A stretch of DNA of 64,000 bases. It comes from Baylisascaris procyonis (lineage: Eukaryota > Nematoda > Chromadorea > Rhabditida > Ascarididae). The stretch lies in NCBI GenBank assembly GCA_037389465.1, contig JAZARR010000043.1, positions 1 through 64,000 of the forward strand, in the 5' to 3' direction. Position 1 is the first letter of the stretch; every line of letters starts with the position of its first letter. Below are positions 40,701 to 55,090 of this stretch, piece after piece. The notes beneath the pieces were generated by a model. That model saw nothing but the letters and a program-made list of their open reading frames with translations, was not told the origin of the DNA and did not search any database. The position numbers and the translations under genes are program-made.

Positions 40701-43700
40701 TCATGGCAAATATGCTGACCGTGACATGTTGGCCAAGATAAACTTGGGAATGTCATGGCAAATATGCTGACCGTGACATGTTGGCCAAGATAAACTTGGG
40801 AATGTCATGGCAAATATGCTGACCGTGACATGTTGGCCAAGATAAACTTGGGAATGTCATGGCAAATATGCTGACCGTGACATGTTGGCCAAGATAAACT
40901 TGGGAATGTCATGGCAAATATGCTGACCGTGACATGTTGGCCAAGATAAACTTGGGAATGTCATGGCAAATATGCTGACCGTGACATGTTGGCCAAGATA
41001 AACTTGGGAATGTCATGGCAAATATGCTGACCGTGACATGTTGGCCAAGATAAACTTGGGAATGTCATGGCAAATATGCTGACCGTGACATGTTGGCCAA
41101 GATAAACTTGGGAATGTCATGGCAAATATGCTGACCGTGACATGTTGGCCAAGATAAACTTGGGAATGTCATGGCAAATATGCTGACCGTGACATGTTGG
41201 CCAAGATAAACTTGGGAATGTCATGGCAAATATGCTGACCGTGACATGTTGGCCAAGATAAACTTGGGAATGTCATGGCAAATATGCTGACCGTGACATG
41301 TTGGCCAAGATAAACTTGGGAATGTCATGGCAAATATGCTGACCGTGACATGTTGGCCAAGATAAACTTGGGAATGTCATGGCAAATATGCTGACCGTGA
41401 CATGTTGGCCAAGATAAACTTGGGAATGTCATGGCAAATATGCTGACCGTGACATGTTGGCCAAGATAAACTTGGGAATGTCATGGCAAATATGCTGACC
41501 GTGACATGTTGGCCAAGATAAACTTGGGAATGTCATGGCAAATATGCTGACCGTGACATGTTGGCCAAGATAAACTTGGGAATGTCATGGCAAATATGCT
41601 GACCGTGACATGTTGGCCAAGATAAACTTGGGAATGTCATGGCAAATATGCTGACCGTGACATGTTGGCCAAGATAAACTTGGGAATGTCATGGCAAATA
41701 TGCTGACCGTGACATGTTGGCCAAGATAAACTTGGGAATGTCATGGCAAATATGCTGACCGTGACATGTTGGCCAAGATAAACTTGGGAATGTCATGGCA
41801 AATATGCTGACCGTGACATGTTGGCCAAGATAAACTTGGGAATGTCATGGCAAATATGCTGACCGTGACATGTTGGCCAAGATAAACTTGGGAATGTCAT
41901 GGCAAATATGCTGACCGTGACATGTTGGCCAAGATAAACTTGGGAATGTCATGGCAAATATGCTGACCGTGACATGTTGGCCAAGATAAACTTGGGAATG
42001 TCATGGCAAATATGCTGACCGTGACATGTTGGCCAAGATAAACTTGGGAATGTCATGGCAAATATGCTGACCGTGACATGTTGGCCAAGATAAACTTGGG
42101 AATGTCATGGCAAATATGCTGACCGTGACATGTTGGCCAAGATAAACTTGGGAATGTCATGGCAAATATGCTGACCGTGACATGTTGGCCAAGATAAACT
42201 TGGGAATGTCATGGCAAATATGCTGACCGTGACATGTTGGCCAAGATAAACTTGGGAATGTCATGGCAAATATGCTGACCGTGACATGTTGGCCAAGATA
42301 AACTTGGGAATGTCATGGCAAATATGCTGACCGTGACATGTTGGCCAAGATAAACTTGGGAATGTCATGGCAAATATGCTGACCGTGACATGTTGGCCAA
42401 GATAAACTTGGGAATGTCATGGCAAATATGCTGACCGTGACATGTTGGCCAAGATAAACTTGGGAATGTCATGGCAAATATGCTGACCGTGACATGTTGG
42501 CCAAGATAAACTTGGGAATGTCATGGCAAATATGCTGACCGTGACATGTTGGCCAAGATAAACTTGGGAATGTCATGGCAAATATGCTGACCGTGACATG
42601 TTGGCCAAGATAAACTTGGGAATGTCATGGCAAATATGCTGACCGTGACATGTTGGCCAAGATAAACTTGGGAATGTCATGGCAAATATGCTGACCGTGA
42701 CATGTTGGCCAAGATAAACTTGGGAATGTCATGGCAAATATGCTGACCGTGACATGTTGGCCAAGATAAACTTGGGAATGTCATGGCAAATATGCTGACC
42801 GTGACATGTTGGCCAAGATAAACTTGGGAATGTCATGGCAAATATGCTGACCGTGACATGTTGGCCAAGATAAACTTGGGAATGTCATGGCAAATATGCT
42901 GACCGTGACATGTTGGCCAAGATAAACTTGGGAATGTCATGGCAAATATGCTGACCGTGACATGTTGGCCAAGATAAACTTGGGAATGTCATGGCAAATA
43001 TGCTGACCGTGACATGTTGGCCAAGATAAACTTGGGAATGTCATGGCAAATATGCTGACCGTGACATGTTGGCCAAGATAAACTTGGGAATGTCATGGCA
43101 AATATGCTGACCGTGACATGTTGGCCAAGATAAACTTGGGAATGTCATGGCAAATATGCTGACCGTGACATGTTGGCCAAGATAAACTTGGGAATGTCAT
43201 GGCAAATATGCTGACCGTGACATGTTGGCCAAGATAAACTTGGGAATGTCATGGCAAATATGCTGACCGTGACATGTTGGCCAAGATAAACTTGGGAATG
43301 TCATGGCAAATATGCTGACCGTGACATGTTGGCCAAGATAAACTTGGGAATGTCATGGCAAATATGCTGACCGTGACATGTTGGCCAAGATAAACTTGGG
43401 AATGTCATGGCAAATATGCTGACCGTGACATGTTGGCCAAGATAAACTTGGGAATGTCATGGCAAATATGCTGACCGTGACATGTTGGCCAAGATAAACT
43501 TGGGAATGTCATGGCAAATATGCTGACCGTGACATGTTGGCCAAGATAAACTTGGGAATGTCATGGCAAATATGCTGACCGTGACATGTTGGCCAAGATA
43601 AACTTGGGAATGTCATGGCAAATATGCTGACCGTGACATGTTGGCCAAGATAAACTTGGGAATGTCATGGCAAATATGCTGACCGTGACATGTTGGCCAA

Positions 43701-46700
43701 GATAAACTTGGGAATGTCATGGCAAATATGCTGACCGTGACATGTTGGCCAAGATAAACTTGGGAATGTCATGGCAAATATGCTGACCGTGACATGTTGG
43801 CCAAGATAAACTTGGGAATGTCATGGCAAATATGCTGACCGTGACATGTTGGCCAAGATAAACTTGGGAATGTCATGGCAAATATGCTGACCGTGACATG
43901 TTGGCCAAGATAAACTTGGGAATGTCATGGCAAATATGCTGACCGTGACATGTTGGCCAAGATAAACTTGGGAATGTCATGGCAAATATGCTGACCGTGA
44001 CATGTTGGCCAAGATAAACTTGGGAATGTCATGGCAAATATGCTGACCGTGACATGTTGGCCAAGATAAACTTGGGAATGTCATGGCAAATATGCTGACC
44101 GTGACATGTTGGCCAAGATAAACTTGGGAATGTCATGGCAAATATGCTGACCGTGACATGTTGGCCAAGATAAACTTGGGAATGTCATGGCAAATATGCT
44201 GACCGTGACATGTTGGCCAAGATAAACTTGGGAATGTCATGGCAAATATGCTGACCGTGACATGTTGGCCAAGATAAACTTGGGAATGTCATGGCAAATA
44301 TGCTGACCGTGACATGTTGGCCAAGATAAACTTGGGAATGTCATGGCAAATATGCTGACCGTGACATGTTGGCCAAGATAAACTTGGGAATGTCATGGCA
44401 AATATGCTGACCGTGACATGTTGGCCAAGATAAACTTGGGAATGTCATGGCAAATATGCTGACCGTGACATGTTGGCCAAGATAAACTTGGGAATGTCAT
44501 GGCAAATATGCTGACCGTGACATGTTGGCCAAGATAAACTTGGGAATGTCATGGCAAATATGCTGACCGTGACATGTTGGCCAAGATAAACTTGGGAATG
44601 TCATGGCAAATATGCTGACCGTGACATGTTGGCCAAGATAAACTTGGGAATGTCATGGCAAATATGCTGACCGTGACATGTTGGCCAAGATAAACTTGGG
44701 AATGTCATGGCAAATATGCTGACCGTGACATGTTGGCCAAGATAAACTTGGGAATGTCATGGCAAATATGCTGACCGTGACATGTTGGCCAAGATAAACT
44801 TGGGAATGTCATGGCAAATATGCTGACCGTGACATGTTGGCCAAGATAAACTTGGGAATGTCATGGCAAATATGCTGACCGTGACATGTTGGCCAAGATA
44901 AACTTGGGAATGTCATGGCAAATATGCTGACCGTGACATGTTGGCTAAGATAAACTTGGGAATGTCATGGCAAATATGCTGACCGTGACATGTTGGCCAA
45001 GATAAACTTGGGAATGTCATGGCAAATATGCTGACCGTGACATGTTGGCCAAGATAAACTTGGGAATGTCATGGCAAATATGCTGACCGTGACATGTTGG
45101 CCAAGATAAACTTGGGAATGTCATGGCAAATATGCTGACCGTGACATGTTGGCCAAGATAAACTTGGGAATGTCATGGCAAATATGCTGACCGTGACATG
45201 TTGGCCAAGATAAACTTGGGAATGTCATGGCAAATATGCTGACCGTGACATGTTGGCCAAGATAAACTTGGGAATGTCATGGCAAATATGCTGACCGTGA
45301 CATGTTGGCCAAGATAAACTTGGGAATGTCATGGCAAATATGCTGACCGTGACATGTTGGCTAAGATAAACTTGGGAATGTCATGGCAAATATGCTGACC
45401 GTGACATGTTGGCCAAGATAAACTTGGGAATGTCATGGCAAATATGCTGACCGTGACATGTTGGCTAAGATAAACTTGGGAATGTCATGGCAAATATGCT
45501 GACCGTGACATGTTGGCCAAGATAAACTTGGGAATGTCATGGCAAATATGCTGACCGTGACATGTTGGCCAAGATAAACTTGGGAATGTCATGGCAAATA
45601 TGCTGACCGTGACATGTTGGCCAAGATAAACTTGGGAATGTCATGGCAAATATGCTGACCGTGACATGTTGGCTAAGATAAACTTGGGAATGTCATGGCA
45701 AATATGCTGACCGTGACATGTTGGCTAAGATAAACTTGGGAATGTCATGGCAAATATGCTGACCGTGACATGTTGGCCAAGATAAACTTGGGAATGTCAT
45801 GGCAAATATGCTGACCGTGACATGTTGGCTAAGATAAACTTGGGAATGTCATGGCAAATATGCTGACCGTGACATGTTGGCCAAGATAAACTTGGGAATG
45901 TCATGGCAAATATGCTGACCGTGACATGTTGGCCAAGATAAACTTGGGAATGTCATGGCAAATATGCTGACCGTGACATGTTGGCCAAGATAAACTTGGG
46001 AATGTCATGGCAAATATGCTGACCGTGACATGTTGGCCAAGATAAACTTGGGAATGTCATGGCAAATATGCTGACCGTGACATGTTGGCTAAGATAAACT
46101 TGGGAATGTCATGGCAAATATGCTGACCGTGACATGTTGGCTAAGATAAACTTGGGAATGTCATGGCAAATATGCTGACCGTGACATGTTGGCTAAGATA
46201 AACTTGGGAATGTCATGGCAAATATGCTGACCGTGACATGTTGGCCAAGATAAACTTGGGAATGTCATGGCAAATATGCTGACCGTGACATGTTGGCCAA
46301 GATAAACTTGGGAATGTCATGGCAAATATGCTGACCGTGACATGTTGGCTAAGATAAACTTGGGAATGTCATGGCAAATATGCTGACCGTGACATGTTGG
46401 CCAAGATAAACTTGGGAATGTCATGGCAAATATGCTGACCGTGACATGTTGGCCAAGATAAACTTGGGAATGTCATGGCAAATATGCTGACCGTGACATG
46501 TTGGCCAAGATAAACTTGGGAATGTCATGGCAAATATGCTGACCGTGACATGTTGGCCAAGATAAACTTGGGAATGTCATGGCAAATATGCTGACCGTGA
46601 CATGTTGGCTAAGATAAACTTGGGAATGTCATGGCAAATATGCTGACCGTGACATGTTGGCCAAGATAAACTTGGGAATGTCATGGCAAATATGCTGACC

Positions 46701-49700
46701 GTGACATGTTGGCTAAGATAAACTTGGGAATGTCATGGCAAATATGCTGACCGTGACATGTTGGCCAAGATAAACTTGGGAATGTCATGGCAAATATGCT
46801 GACCGTGACATGTTGGCCAAGATAAACTTGGGAATGTCATGGCAAATATGCTGACCGTGACATGTTGGCCAAGATAAACTTGGGAATGTCATGGCAAATA
46901 TGCTGACCGTGACATGTTGGCCAAGATAAACTTGGGAATGTCATGGCAAATATGCTGACCGTGACATGTTGGCCAAGATAAACTTGGGAATGTCATGGCA
47001 AATATGCTGACCGTGACATGTTGGCCAAGATAAACTTGGGAATGTCATGGCAAATATGCTGACCGTGACATGTTGGCCAAGATAAACTTGGGAATGTCAT
47101 GGCAAATATGCTGACCGTGACATGTTGGCCAAGATAAACTTGGGAATGTCATGGCAAATATGCTGACCGTGACATGTTGGCCAAGATAAACTTGGGAATG
47201 TCATGGCAAATATGCTGACCGTGACATGTTGGCCAAGATAAACTTGGGAATGTCATGGCAAATATGCTGACCGTGACATGTTGGCTAAGATAAACTTGGG
47301 AATGTCATGGCAAATATGCTGACCGTGACATGTTGGCTAAGATAAACTTGGGAATGTCATGGCAAATATGCTGACCGTGACATGTTGGCCAAGATAAACT
47401 TGGGAATGTCATGGCAAATATGCTGACCGTGACATGTTGGCTAAGATAAACTTGGGAATGTCATGGCAAATATGCTGACCGTGACATGTTGGCCAAGATA
47501 AACTTGGGAATGTCATGGCAAATATGCTGACCGTGACATGTTGGCCAAGATAAACTTGGGAATGTCATGGCAAATATGCTGACCGTGACATGTTGGCTAA
47601 GATAAACTTGGGAATGTCATGGCAAATATGCTGACCGTGACATGTTGGCCAAGATAAACTTGGGAATGTCATGGCAAATATGCTGACCGTGACATGTTGG
47701 CCAAGATAAACTTGGGAATGTCATGGCAAATATGCTGACCGTGACATGTTGGCCAAGATAAACTTGGGAATGTCATGGCAAATATGCTGACCGTGACATG
47801 TTGGCTAAGATAAACTTGGGAATGTCATGGCAAATATGCTGACCGTGACATGTTGGCTAAGATAAACTTGGGAATGTCATGGCAAATATGCTGACCGTGA
47901 CATGTTGGCCAAGATAAACTTGGGAATGTCATGGCAAATATGCTGACCGTGACATGTTGGCCAAGATAAACTTGGGAATGTCATGGCAAATATGCTGACC
48001 GTGACATGTTGGCCAAGATAAACTTGGGAATGTCATGGCAAATATGCTGACCGTGACATGTTGGCTAAGATAAACTTGGGAATGTCATGGCAAATATGCT
48101 GACCGTGACATGTTGGCCAAGATAAACTTGGGAATGTCATGGCAAATATGCTGACCGTGACATGTTGGCCAAGATAAACTTGGGAATGTCATGGCAAATA
48201 TGCTGACCGTGACATGTTGGCCAAGATAAACTTGGGAATGTCATGGCAAATATGCTGACCGTGACATGTTGGCCAAGATAAACTTGGGAATGTCATGGCA
48301 AATATGCTGACCGTGACATGTTGGCCAAGATAAACTTGGGAATGTCATGGCAAATATGCTGACCGTGACATGTTGGCCAAGATAAACTTGGGAATGTCAT
48401 GGCAAATATGCTGACCGTGACATGTTGGCCAAGATAAACTTGGGAATGTCATGGCAAATATGCTGACCGTGACATGTTGGCTAAGATAAACTTGGGAATG
48501 TCATGGCAAATATGCTGACCGTGACATGTTGGCTAAGATAAACTTGGGAATGTCATGGCAAATATGCTGACCGTGACATGTTGGCTAAGATAAACTTGGG
48601 AATGTCATGGCAAATATGCTGACCGTGACATGTTGGCTAAGATAAACTTGGGAATGTCATGGCAAATATGCTGACCGTGACATGTTGGCCAAGATAAACT
48701 TGGGAATGTCATGGCAAATATGCTGACCGTGACATGTTGGCCAAGATAAACTTGGGAATGTCATGGCAAATATGCTGACCGTGACATGTTGGCCAAGATA
48801 AACTTGGGAATGTCATGGCAAATATGCTGACCGTGACATGTTGGCTAAGATAAACTTGGGAATGTCATGGCAAATATGCTGACCGTGACATGTTGGCCAA
48901 GATAAACTTGGGAATGTCATGGCAAATATGCTGACCGTGACATGTTGGCCAAGATAAACTTGGGAATGTCATGGCAAATATGCTGACCGTGACATGTTGG
49001 CCAAGATAAACTTGGGAATGTCATGGCAAATATGCTGACCGTGACATGTTGGCCAAGATAAACTTGGGAATGTCATGGCAAATATGCTGACCGTGACATG
49101 TTGGCCAAGATAAACTTGGGAATGTCATGGCAAATATGCTGACCGTGACATGTTGGCCAAGATAAACTTGGGAATGTCATGGCAAATATGCTGACCGTGA
49201 CATGTTGGCTAAGATAAACTTGGGAATGTCATGGCAAATATGCTGACCGTGACATGTTGGCCAAGATAAACTTGGGAATGTCATGGCAAATATGCTGACC
49301 GTGACATGTTGGCCAAGATAAACTTGGGAATGTCATGGCAAATATGCTGACCGTGACATGTTGGCCAAGATAAACTTGGGAATGTCATGGCAAATATGCT
49401 GACCGTGACATGTTGGCCAAGATAAACTTGGGAATGTCATGGCAAATATGCTGACCGTGACATGTTGGCCAAGATAAACTTGGGAATGTCATGGCAAATA
49501 TGCTGACCGTGACATGTTGGCCAAGATAAACTTGGGAATGTCATGGCAAATATGCTGACCGTGACATGTTGGCCAAGATAAACTTGGGAATGTCATGGCA
49601 AATATGCTGACCGTGACATGTTGGCCAAGATAAACTTGGGAATGTCATGGCAAATATGCTGACCGTGACATGTTGGCCAAGATAAACTTGGGAATGTCAT

Positions 49701-52700
49701 GGCAAATATGCTGACCGTGACATGTTGGCCAAGATAAACTTGGGAATGTCATGGCAAATATGCTGACCGTGACATGTTGGCCAAGATAAACTTGGGAATG
49801 TCATGGCAAATATGCTGACCGTGACATGTTGGCCAAGATAAACTTGGGAATGTCATGGCAAATATGCTGACCGTGACATGTTGGCCAAGATAAACTTGGG
49901 AATGTCATGGCAAATATGCTGACCGTGACATGTTGGCCAAGATAAACTTGGGAATGTCATGGCAAATATGCTGACCGTGACATGTTGGCCAAGATAAACT
50001 TGGGAATGTCATGGCAAATATGCTGACCGTGACATGTTGGCCAAGATAAACTTGGGAATGTCATGGCAAATATGCTGACCGTGACATGTTGGCCAAGATA
50101 AACTTGGGAATGTCATGGCAAATATGCTGACCGTGACATGTTGGCCAAGATAAACTTGGGAATGTCATGGCAAATATGCTGACCGTGACATGTTGGCCAA
50201 GATAAACTTGGGAATGTCATGGCAAATATGCTGACCGTGACATGTTGGCCAAGATAAACTTGGGAATGTCATGGCAAATATGCTGACCGTGACATGTTGG
50301 CCAAGATAAACTTGGGAATGTCATGGCAAATATGCTGACCGTGACATGTTGGCCAAGATAAACTTGGGAATGTCATGGCAAATATGCTGACCGTGACATG
50401 TTGGCCAAGATAAACTTGGGAATGTCATGGCAAATATGCTGACCGTGACATGTTGGCCAAGATAAACTTGGGAATGTCATGGCAAATATGCTGACCGTGA
50501 CATGTTGGCCAAGATAAACTTGGGAATGTCATGGCAAATATGCTGACCGTGACATGTTGGCCAAGATAAACTTGGGAATGTCATGGCAAATATGCTGACC
50601 GTGACATGTTGGCCAAGATAAACTTGGGAATGTCATGGCAAATATGCTGACCGTGACATGTTGGCCAAGATAAACTTGGGAATGTCATGGCAAATATGCT
50701 GACCGTGACATGTTGGCCAAGATAAACTTGGGAATGTCATGGCAAATATGCTGACCGTGACATGTTGGCCAAGATAAACTTGGGAATGTCATGGCAAATA
50801 TGCTGACCGTGACATGTTGGCCAAGATAAACTTGGGAATGTCATGGCAAATATGCTGACCGTGACATGTTGGCCAAGATAAACTTGGGAATGTCATGGCA
50901 AATATGCTGACCGTGACATGTTGGCCAAGATAAACTTGGGAATGTCATGGCAAATATGCTGACCGTGACATGTTGGCCAAGATAAACTTGGGAATGTCAT
51001 GGCAAATATGCTGACCGTGACATGTTGGCCAAGATAAACTTGGGAATGTCATGGCAAATATGCTGACCGTGACATGTTGGCCAAGATAAACTTGGGAATG
51101 TCATGGCAAATATGCTGACCGTGACATGTTGGCCAAGATAAACTTGGGAATGTCATGGCAAATATGCTGACCGTGACATGTTGGCCAAGATAAACTTGGG
51201 AATGTCATGGCAAATATGCTGACCGTGACATGTTGGCCAAGATAAACTTGGGAATGTCATGGCAAATATGCTGACCGTGACATGTTGGCCAAGATAAACT
51301 TGGGAATGTCATGGCAAATATGCTGACCGTGACATGTTGGCCAAGATAAACTTGGGAATGTCATGGCAAATATGCTGACCGTGACATGTTGGCCAAGATA
51401 AACTTGGGAATGTCATGGCAAATATGCTGACCGTGACATGTTGGCCAAGATAAACTTGGGAATGTCATGGCAAATATGCTGACCGTGACATGTTGGCCAA
51501 GATAAACTTGGGAATGTCATGGCAAATATGCTGACCGTGACATGTTGGCCAAGATAAACTTGGGAATGTCATGGCAAATATGCTGACCGTGACATGTTGG
51601 CCAAGATAAACTTGGGAATGTCATGGCAAATATGCTGACCGTGACATGTTGGCCAAGATAAACTTGGGAATGTCATGGCAAATATGCTGACCGTGACATG
51701 TTGGCCAAGATAAACTTGGGAATGTCATGGCAAATATGCTGACCGTGACATGTTGGCCAAGATAAACTTGGGAATGTCATGGCAAATATGCTGACCGTGA
51801 CATGTTGGCCAAGATAAACTTGGGAATGTCATGGCAAATATGCTGACCGTGACATGTTGGCCAAGATAAACTTGGGAATGTCATGGCAAATATGCTGACC
51901 GTGACATGTTGGCCAAGATAAACTTGGGAATGTCATGGCAAATATGCTGACCGTGACATGTTGGCCAAGATAAACTTGGGAATGTCATGGCAAATATGCT
52001 GACCGTGACATGTTGGCCAAGATAAACTTGGGAATGTCATGGCAAATATGCTGACCGTGACATGTTGGCCAAGATAAACTTGGGAATGTCATGGCAAATA
52101 TGCTGACCGTGACATGTTGGCCAAGATAAACTTGGGAATGTCATGGCAAATATGCTGACCGTGACATGTTGGCCAAGATAAACTTGGGAATGTCATGGCA
52201 AATATGCTGACCGTGACATGTTGGCCAAGATAAACTTGGGAATGTCATGGCAAATATGCTGACCGTGACATGTTGGCCAAGATAAACTTGGGAATGTCAT
52301 GGCAAATATGCTGACCGTGACATGTTGGCCAAGATAAACTTGGGAATGTCATGGCAAATATGCTGACCGTGACATGTTGGCCAAGATAAACTTGGGAATG
52401 TCATGGCAAATATGCTGACCGTGACATGTTGGCCAAGATAAACTTGGGAATGTCATGGCAAATATGCTGACCGTGACATGTTGGCCAAGATAAACTTGGG
52501 AATGTCATGGCAAATATGCTGACCGTGACATGTTGGCCAAGATAAACTTGGGAATGTCATGGCAAATATGCTGACCGTGACATGTTGGCCAAGATAAACT
52601 TGGGAATGTCATGGCAAATATGCTGACCGTGACATGTTGGCCAAGATAAACTTGGGAATGTCATGGCAAATATGCTGACCGTGACATGTTGGCCAAGATA

Positions 52701-55090
52701 AACTTGGGAATGTCATGGCAAATATGCTGACCGTGACATGTTGGCCAAGATAAACTTGGGAATGTCATGGCAAATATGCTGACCGTGACATGTTGGCCAA
52801 GATAAACTTGGGAATGTCATGGCAAATATGCTGACCGTGACATGTTGGCCAAGATAAACTTGGGAATGTCATGGCAAATATGCTGACCGTGACATGTTGG
52901 CCAAGATAAACTTGGGAATGTCATGGCAAATATGCTGACCGTGACATGTTGGCCAAGATAAACTTGGGAATGTCATGGCAAATATGCTGACCGTGACATG
53001 TTGGCCAAGATAAACTTGGGAATGTCATGGCAAATATGCTGACCGTGACATGTTGGCCAAGATAAACTTGGGAATGTCATGGCAAATATGCTGACCGTGA
53101 CATGTTGGCCAAGATAAACTTGGGAATGTCATGGCAAATATGCTGACCGTGACATGTTGGCCAAGATAAACTTGGGAATGTCATGGCAAATATGCTGACC
53201 GTGACATGTTGGCCAAGATAAACTTGGGAATGTCATGGCAAATATGCTGACCGTGACATGTTGGCCAAGATAAACTTGGGAATGTCATGGCAAATATGCT
53301 GACCGTGACATGTTGGCCAAGATAAACTTGGGAATGTCATGGCAAATATGCTGACCGTGACATGTTGGCCAAGATAAACTTGGGAATGTCATGGCAAATA
53401 TGCTGACCGTGACATGTTGGCCAAGATAAACTTGGGAATGTCATGGCAAATATGCTGACCGTGACATGTTGGCCAAGATAAACTTGGGAATGTCATGGCA
53501 AATATGCTGACCGTGACATGTTGGCCAAGATAAACTTGGGAATGTCATGGCAAATATGCTGACCGTGACATGTTGGCCAAGATAAACTTGGGAATGTCAT
53601 GGCAAATATGCTGACCGTGACATGTTGGCCAAGATAAACTTGGGAATGTCATGGCAAATATGCTGACCGTGACATGTTGGCCAAGATAAACTTGGGAATG
53701 TCATGGCAAATATGCTGACCGTGACATGTTGGCCAAGATAAACTTGGGAATGTCATGGCAAATATGCTGACCGTGACATGTTGGCCAAGATAAACTTGGG
53801 AATGTCATGGCAAATATGCTGACCGTGACATGTTGGCCAAGATAAACTTGGGAATGTCATGGCAAATATGCTGACCGTGACATGTTGGCCAAGATAAACT
53901 TGGGAATGTCATGGCAAATATGCTGACCGTGACATGTTGGCCAAGATAAACTTGGGAATGTCATGGCAAATATGCTGACCGTGACATGTTGGCCAAGATA
54001 AACTTGGGAATGTCATGGCAAATATGCTGACCGTGACATGTTGGCCAAGATAAACTTGGGAATGTCATGGCAAATATGCTGACCGTGACATGTTGGCCAA
54101 GATAAACTTGGGAATGTCATGGCAAATATGCTGACCGTGACATGTTGGCCAAGATAAACTTGGGAATGTCATGGCAAATATGCTGACCGTGACATGTTGG
54201 CCAAGATAAACTTGGGAATGTCATGGCAAATATGCTGACCGTGACATGTTGGCCAAGATAAACTTGGGAATGTCATGGCAAATATGCTGACCGTGACATG
54301 TTGGCCAAGATAAACTTGGGAATGTCATGGCAAATATGCTGACCGTGACATGTTGGCCAAGATAAACTTGGGAATGTCATGGCAAATATGCTGACCGTGA
54401 CATGTTGGCCAAGATAAACTTGGGAATGTCATGGCAAATATGCTGACCGTGACATGTTGGCCAAGATAAACTTGGGAATGTCATGGCAAATATGCTGACC
54501 GTGACATGTTGGCCAAGATAAACTTGGGAATGTCATGGCAAATATGCTGACCGTGACATGTTGGCCAAGATAAACTTGGGAATGTCATGGCAAATATGCT
54601 GACCGTGACATGTTGGCCAAGATAAACTTGGGAATGTCATGGCAAATATGCTGACCGTGACATGTTGGCCAAGATAAACTTGGGAATGTCATGGCAAATA
54701 TGCTGACCGTGACATGTTGGCCAAGATAAACTTGGGAATGTCATGGCAAATATGCTGACCGTGACATGTTGGCCAAGATAAACTTGGGAATGTCATGGCA
54801 AATATGCTGACCGTGACATGTTGGCCAAGATAAACTTGGGAATGTCATGGCAAATATGCTGACCGTGACATGTTGGCCAAGATAAACTTGGGAATGTCAT
54901 GGCAAATATGCTGACCGTGACATGTTGGCCAAGATAAACTTGGGAATGTCATGGCAAATATGCTGACCGTGACATGTTGGCCAAGATAAACTTGGGAATG
55001 TCATGGCAAATATGCTGACCGTGACATGTTGGCCAAGATAAACTTGGGAATGTCATGGCAAATATGCTGACCGTGACATGTTGGCCAAGA
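25757..55090 (+). repeat. 52-bp satellite array, 564 complete units plus 6 bp
   Basis: The word CCAAGATAAAC recurs every 52 bp from 25757. The last CCAAGA starts at 55085, exactly 564 periods later, so there is no net indel in 29,328 bp. Counting that C as base 1, the unit runs CCAAGATAAACTTGGGAATG (1-20), TCATGGCAAATATGCTGACC (21-40), GTGACATGTTGG (41-52). Only two variable positions were seen: C2 is T in about 43 units (for example 26121, 26537, 27057, 44945, 45361, 49209), and C27 is T in two (26043 and 26355). Because 52 is not a multiple of 3, every reading frame cycles through all three phases and no long ORF crosses the array. Each unit has one CpG (40-41) and, unless C2 is T, one TGGCCA spanning the unit junction. 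I recognise no known satellite, transposon or CRISPR. It lies between two single-copy genes. Confidence 0.98.

Noticed and set aside
25757..55090. Regular array read as a CRISPR
   Set aside because: The 52-bp units are joined directly with no unique spacers, no cas genes are present, and the window is eukaryotic.
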